Assembly (NCBI GenBank): GCA_025766275.1
Contig: JAFKAC010000061.1
Location: 1 to 64,000, forward strand
Length of the DNA: 64,000 nt
Direction of reading: 5' to 3'
Origin: Lactarius indigo
Lineage: Eukaryota > Basidiomycota > Agaricomycetes > Russulales > Russulaceae
In this document: piece after piece, positions 61,001 through 64,000 of the stretch
Numbering within the stretch: the first letter of the stretch is position 1
Layout of the letters: every line of letters starts with the position of its first letter
Position numbers and translations under genes: made by a program
Notes under the pieces: model-generated
The model's database searches: none
What the model saw: the letters and a program-made list of their open reading frames with translations, nothing else
Told to the model about the DNA's origin: nothing

Positions 61001-64000
61001 ACCCATCGGCCTGGGTGAGGGCAGTTAATTGTAACAGTGTAATCATGACTCGCTATCGTTCAATGAGAGTCCCAGTATTGATCCACACGAGTTACGCAAT
61101 GGCTGACATATGAGCATTAGTCGACTCAGGAGCAACCCATTGCTTCATGAGACCCTCCTTCGTCAAAAGGATGAGGTTTGGGACTAAACCGCTAGACGTC
61201 CCAAAGAAGATATGGAATATTGACAATACAGAAAACAAATCGGGGCGTATCACCCATTATGTTGATGTTGATGTGCAACTAAAGGAATTAACAAGGAGAT
61301 ATGCTTCCTTATCACGGACATAGGGGACGAAGACGTTGTATTAGGATATCCATGGCTTGCCATATATGACCCCCACATCAAGTGGTCACAAGCAGCTATA
61401 CACAAAGCAATGCTTCCTATTGTCATCCGATCAGTAAACCCCCGTATCGAATGAATCACACCTGTAGTGGCAGCCTCCTTAGTACAGGACAACGAATACG
61501 AAATCGTGCACTCCTGTGTCATCACCAACAAACAATGACAACAATTTGAGGAAGACTGTTGAATCAGGGCAACAGCTATGGATCTCACCATAGCTGCCCA
61601 ACAATACGTCATGAAAGCTGAGTTACCCCCCGAATATCGAGAATTTGAATGCCTCTTCAGTGAAGAAGCGTCAGAAAGGTTCCCTCCCAGTAGACCCTGG
61701 AATCATGCAATTGAATTCAAACCAGGAACAACCGACACCATCGACTGCAAAATATACCCAATGACTCAAGAAGAAGACAAGAAATTATGTGAATGGATAG
61801 ATGAACAGCTGAAAAAGGGATACATAAGACCTTCCAAATCCCCATATGTTTCATCTTCTTCATCAAAAAGAAGGATGGAAAACTACGGCCGGTGCAAGAC
61901 TATAGGAAGATCAACACAGTTACCATTCGCAATCAATACCCCCTTCCTCTCATCTCCAACCTCATTACTGACCTAAGCAATGCCCACATTTACACTAAGC
62001 TTGACATCAGGTGGGGATATAACAACGTACCCATCAAGGAGGGAGATGAAGAGAAAGCTGCATTTAAAACATGATATGGACTATTTGAACCTACGGTGAT
62101 GTTTTTCGGCCTAACCAACTCCCCTGCAACGTTCCAGACCATGATGAACTTCATATTCAGAGATATCATGGTGAAACATGAAGCATGCGGGACGGTTATC
62201 AGGGTCTACATGGACAACATTGGCATTGCTACTGGACTCAAGCATTTGCTAGACAATCACATTGAAGCGGTCAAAGATGTCCTCCATGTATCCGCGGAGC
62301 ACGACCTCTATTACAAACTCAAAAAATGCCTCTTCCACTCCCCATGCATGGATTACCTGGGGGTAATCCTTGAAAAGGGGGTGACATGCATGGACCCTGT
62401 CAAAATTTCCGGCATCAAGGACTGGCCTACGCCAACCAAAGTTAAGGACGTCCACTCTTTTCTTGGATTTTGCAACTTTTATCGACCTTTTATATGAGGT
62501 TTTGCAACCAAGGCATGACCACTCAACAAACTCACACGAAAAGATACCGAATGGCATTGGGAAACCGACAAAGAAAAGGCATTCCAAGACCTTAAGACCC
62601 TCGTCACCAGCGAACCTGTTTTAGCGCATCCCAATCTCACCCAACAATTTGAGTTGGAGGTTGACACATTAGGTTTTGCAACTGGAGTGGTCCTCCTTCA
62701 GCACAAAGAGGACGGCAAACGACACCCCATCGGTTACTACTTGTTCACTCTCAACGAAGCAGAATGGAACTACGACATCTACGACCTCGAACTCCTGGCA
62801 ATTGTCAAAGCCTTCTGCCATTGGAGGCCTCTCCTAGCAGGCTCCCCCCACAAAATCAAGGTCTTCTCCGACCATCTCAACCTACAGTACTGGAAATCGC
62901 CACAGAAGATTAGTAGATGCCTTGCCAGGGAAGTACTCGAACTTTCTGAGTACAACTTTGAAATTCACCACATCAAAGGAACTTCCAATGGACGTGCCGA
63001 TGCCATGTCACAAAGACCAGACTATGACCAAGGGGAAAATGTCAATGAAGGAATAACAGTGCTACCAGAAAGCATCTTCATATGTGCCAATATTCTGGAA
63101 GAACCACGAAGTCCCCATGAAAGACCAGAAATTCTATCAGTAGAAATGACTCTGGAACACCCCATTTACGAGCAGGACACAGCTAAGTTGAAGCCTTGGG
63201 TTGACGCGCATAAACTAAAAGACATTGAGGGAACATGGTACAAGGATGGACATTGAGTAGTCACTGGCGGTATCCATGACAAATGCACCATTATCGTGGC
63301 CCATCATGATTCTCCTGTATGTGGTCACCCGAGCATTAAATGCACCCTTCAACTGACAGAACGACATTACTGGTGGCCACAGATGAGGAATGACATTACG
63401 GATTACGTTAAGGGGTGTGCGGAGTGTCAACGGCACAAAGTCAATCTCTGTCCCATCCAAGCGCCTCTGCAACCCATCTATCCCAAACCAGAAGCCTTAC
63501 CATTTGAAACTATTGCAGTGAACTTTATTACCAAACTTCCCGTGTCCCACAGCTATGACTCCATTCTAACCGTAACAGATCACGATTGCACCAAAGCTGC
63601 TGTGTTTATCCCTTGCCATGAGGAGATAACCGCTGAGGGAACAGCTGCTCTGTATGTATCCCACGTTTTTCCACGGTTTGGACTCCCCTCGTGTGTCATC
63701 AGTGATCGAGACCCTCGTTTTGCATCCAATTTCATATGAGAGATATGCAAGATCCTTGGCATCAGCCAAAATATCTCAACCGCTTATCACCCCAGAACCG
63801 ATGGCCAATCGGAATGGACAAATCAGTGGCTGGAACAATACCTCTGCTTTTGGGTAAATGAGCAGCAGGACGATTGGGTCTGATATTCACCAATGGCAGA
63901 ATTTATGCACAACAATTGGCCAAATAAGACCACGTGGGAGTCCCCCTTCTTCCTCTTATTGGGGTTCAACCCTCGCACTGATTGGACCGATAGGCCATCC
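61001..64000 (+). pseudogene. pol: Pol of element C, decayed, runs off the window
   Basis: Aligns with pol of element A: protease (ALVDSGATH), RT ([22 protein letters not shown] with the second catalytic aspartate changed to asparagine), RNase H (ELEVDTLGFATG, altered DASG), integrase (HHCC region near 63300-63430, NFITKLP, DRDPRFASNF). In-frame stops that I could place are all TGA (61111, 61452, about 61535, about 61559, 62072, 62495, 62516, 63254, 63737, 63881). Two frame disturbances lie near 61280 and 61850. The chromodomain and 3' LTR lie beyond base 64000. Confidence 0.92.

Noticed and set aside
59039..63883. UGA recoded as an amino acid in element C
   Set aside because: Other genes here, including element B ORF3 and the condensin remnant, use TGA as a normal stop. 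The catalytic YMDD is also lost, and the other substitutions fit CpG decay.
1..64000. CRISPR arrays, tRNA or rRNA genes
   Set aside because: No regularly spaced repeats, tRNA cloverleaf boxes or rRNA-like stretches were noticed, and the window is eukaryotic.

Overview
The window is one chromosome end of a filamentous basidiomycete, most likely an Agaricomycete (a Rhizoctonia-like genome would fit, but this is inference). It opens with about 26 uninterrupted CCCTAAA units, so base 1 is the physical telomere. The organism call rests on a Plavaka-type transposase, a DUF6698-type protein, chromodomain Ty3 retrotransposons, fungal FKS1, sulfite-reductase and P450 fragments, and introns of about 50 nt. 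No bacterial operons, rRNA or tRNA genes were seen.

Layout. 1-182 telomere; 183-1175 no gene; 1176-3300 (-) a condensin CAP-G-like gene that keeps its 3' end but has lost its 5' part; 3581-4285 (+) an intact cyclin. 4530-21598 is a retrotransposon nest: a probable solo LTR, a decayed gag (element D) split by a complete element A (6059-13828, minus, identical-looking 475-bp LTRs, TSD GAGTA), a block of unrecognised minus-strand ORFs with a gag-like zinc knuckle (14698-18122), and a 5'-truncated pol with its 3' LTR (element E, 18666-21598). 23130-27721 (-) is a Plavaka transposase and 29422-31293 (+) a DUF6698-type gene. 32145-43424 is a graveyard of broken housekeeping genes (P450, FKS1 twice, sulfite reductase), including a direct 2.46-kb segmental duplication. 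44728-48182 (+) is an intact, intron-rich, CpG-poor gene with a KGQHR (ParB/DGQHR-like) motif. From 48746 to the window end is a decayed Ty3 element C, whose 5' LTR is split by a complete element B (49021-58855, plus, 694-bp LTRs, TSD CCAAG).

The most unusual content is in elements A and B. Element B carries three long ORFs between its 5' LTR and gag. They contain no methionine codon, and I found only one ATG in any frame over about 3.3 kb between the inferred transcription start and the gag ATG. The ORFs are separated by hairpins with the same GAGT loop, and ORF3 overlaps gag as ATGA. Element A likewise has no ATG in any frame for about 730 nt although its gag frame is open and conserved there; a GTG lies in an excellent initiation context. 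In A, B, C and the LTR of E, the sequence about 30 nt after a TATA box is complementary to the site just inside the 5' LTR (for E, to that of A), which predicts Tf1-like self-primed reverse transcription. A and C share a -1 slippery heptamer at the gag end. A and E share a second, overlapping 238-codon frame inside the pol C-terminal extension. Decayed copies C and D carry only TGA in-frame stops, consistent with CpG deamination.

All identifications come from reading translated sequence and recalled family motifs; no search was run. Exon boundaries are estimates from splice consensus.
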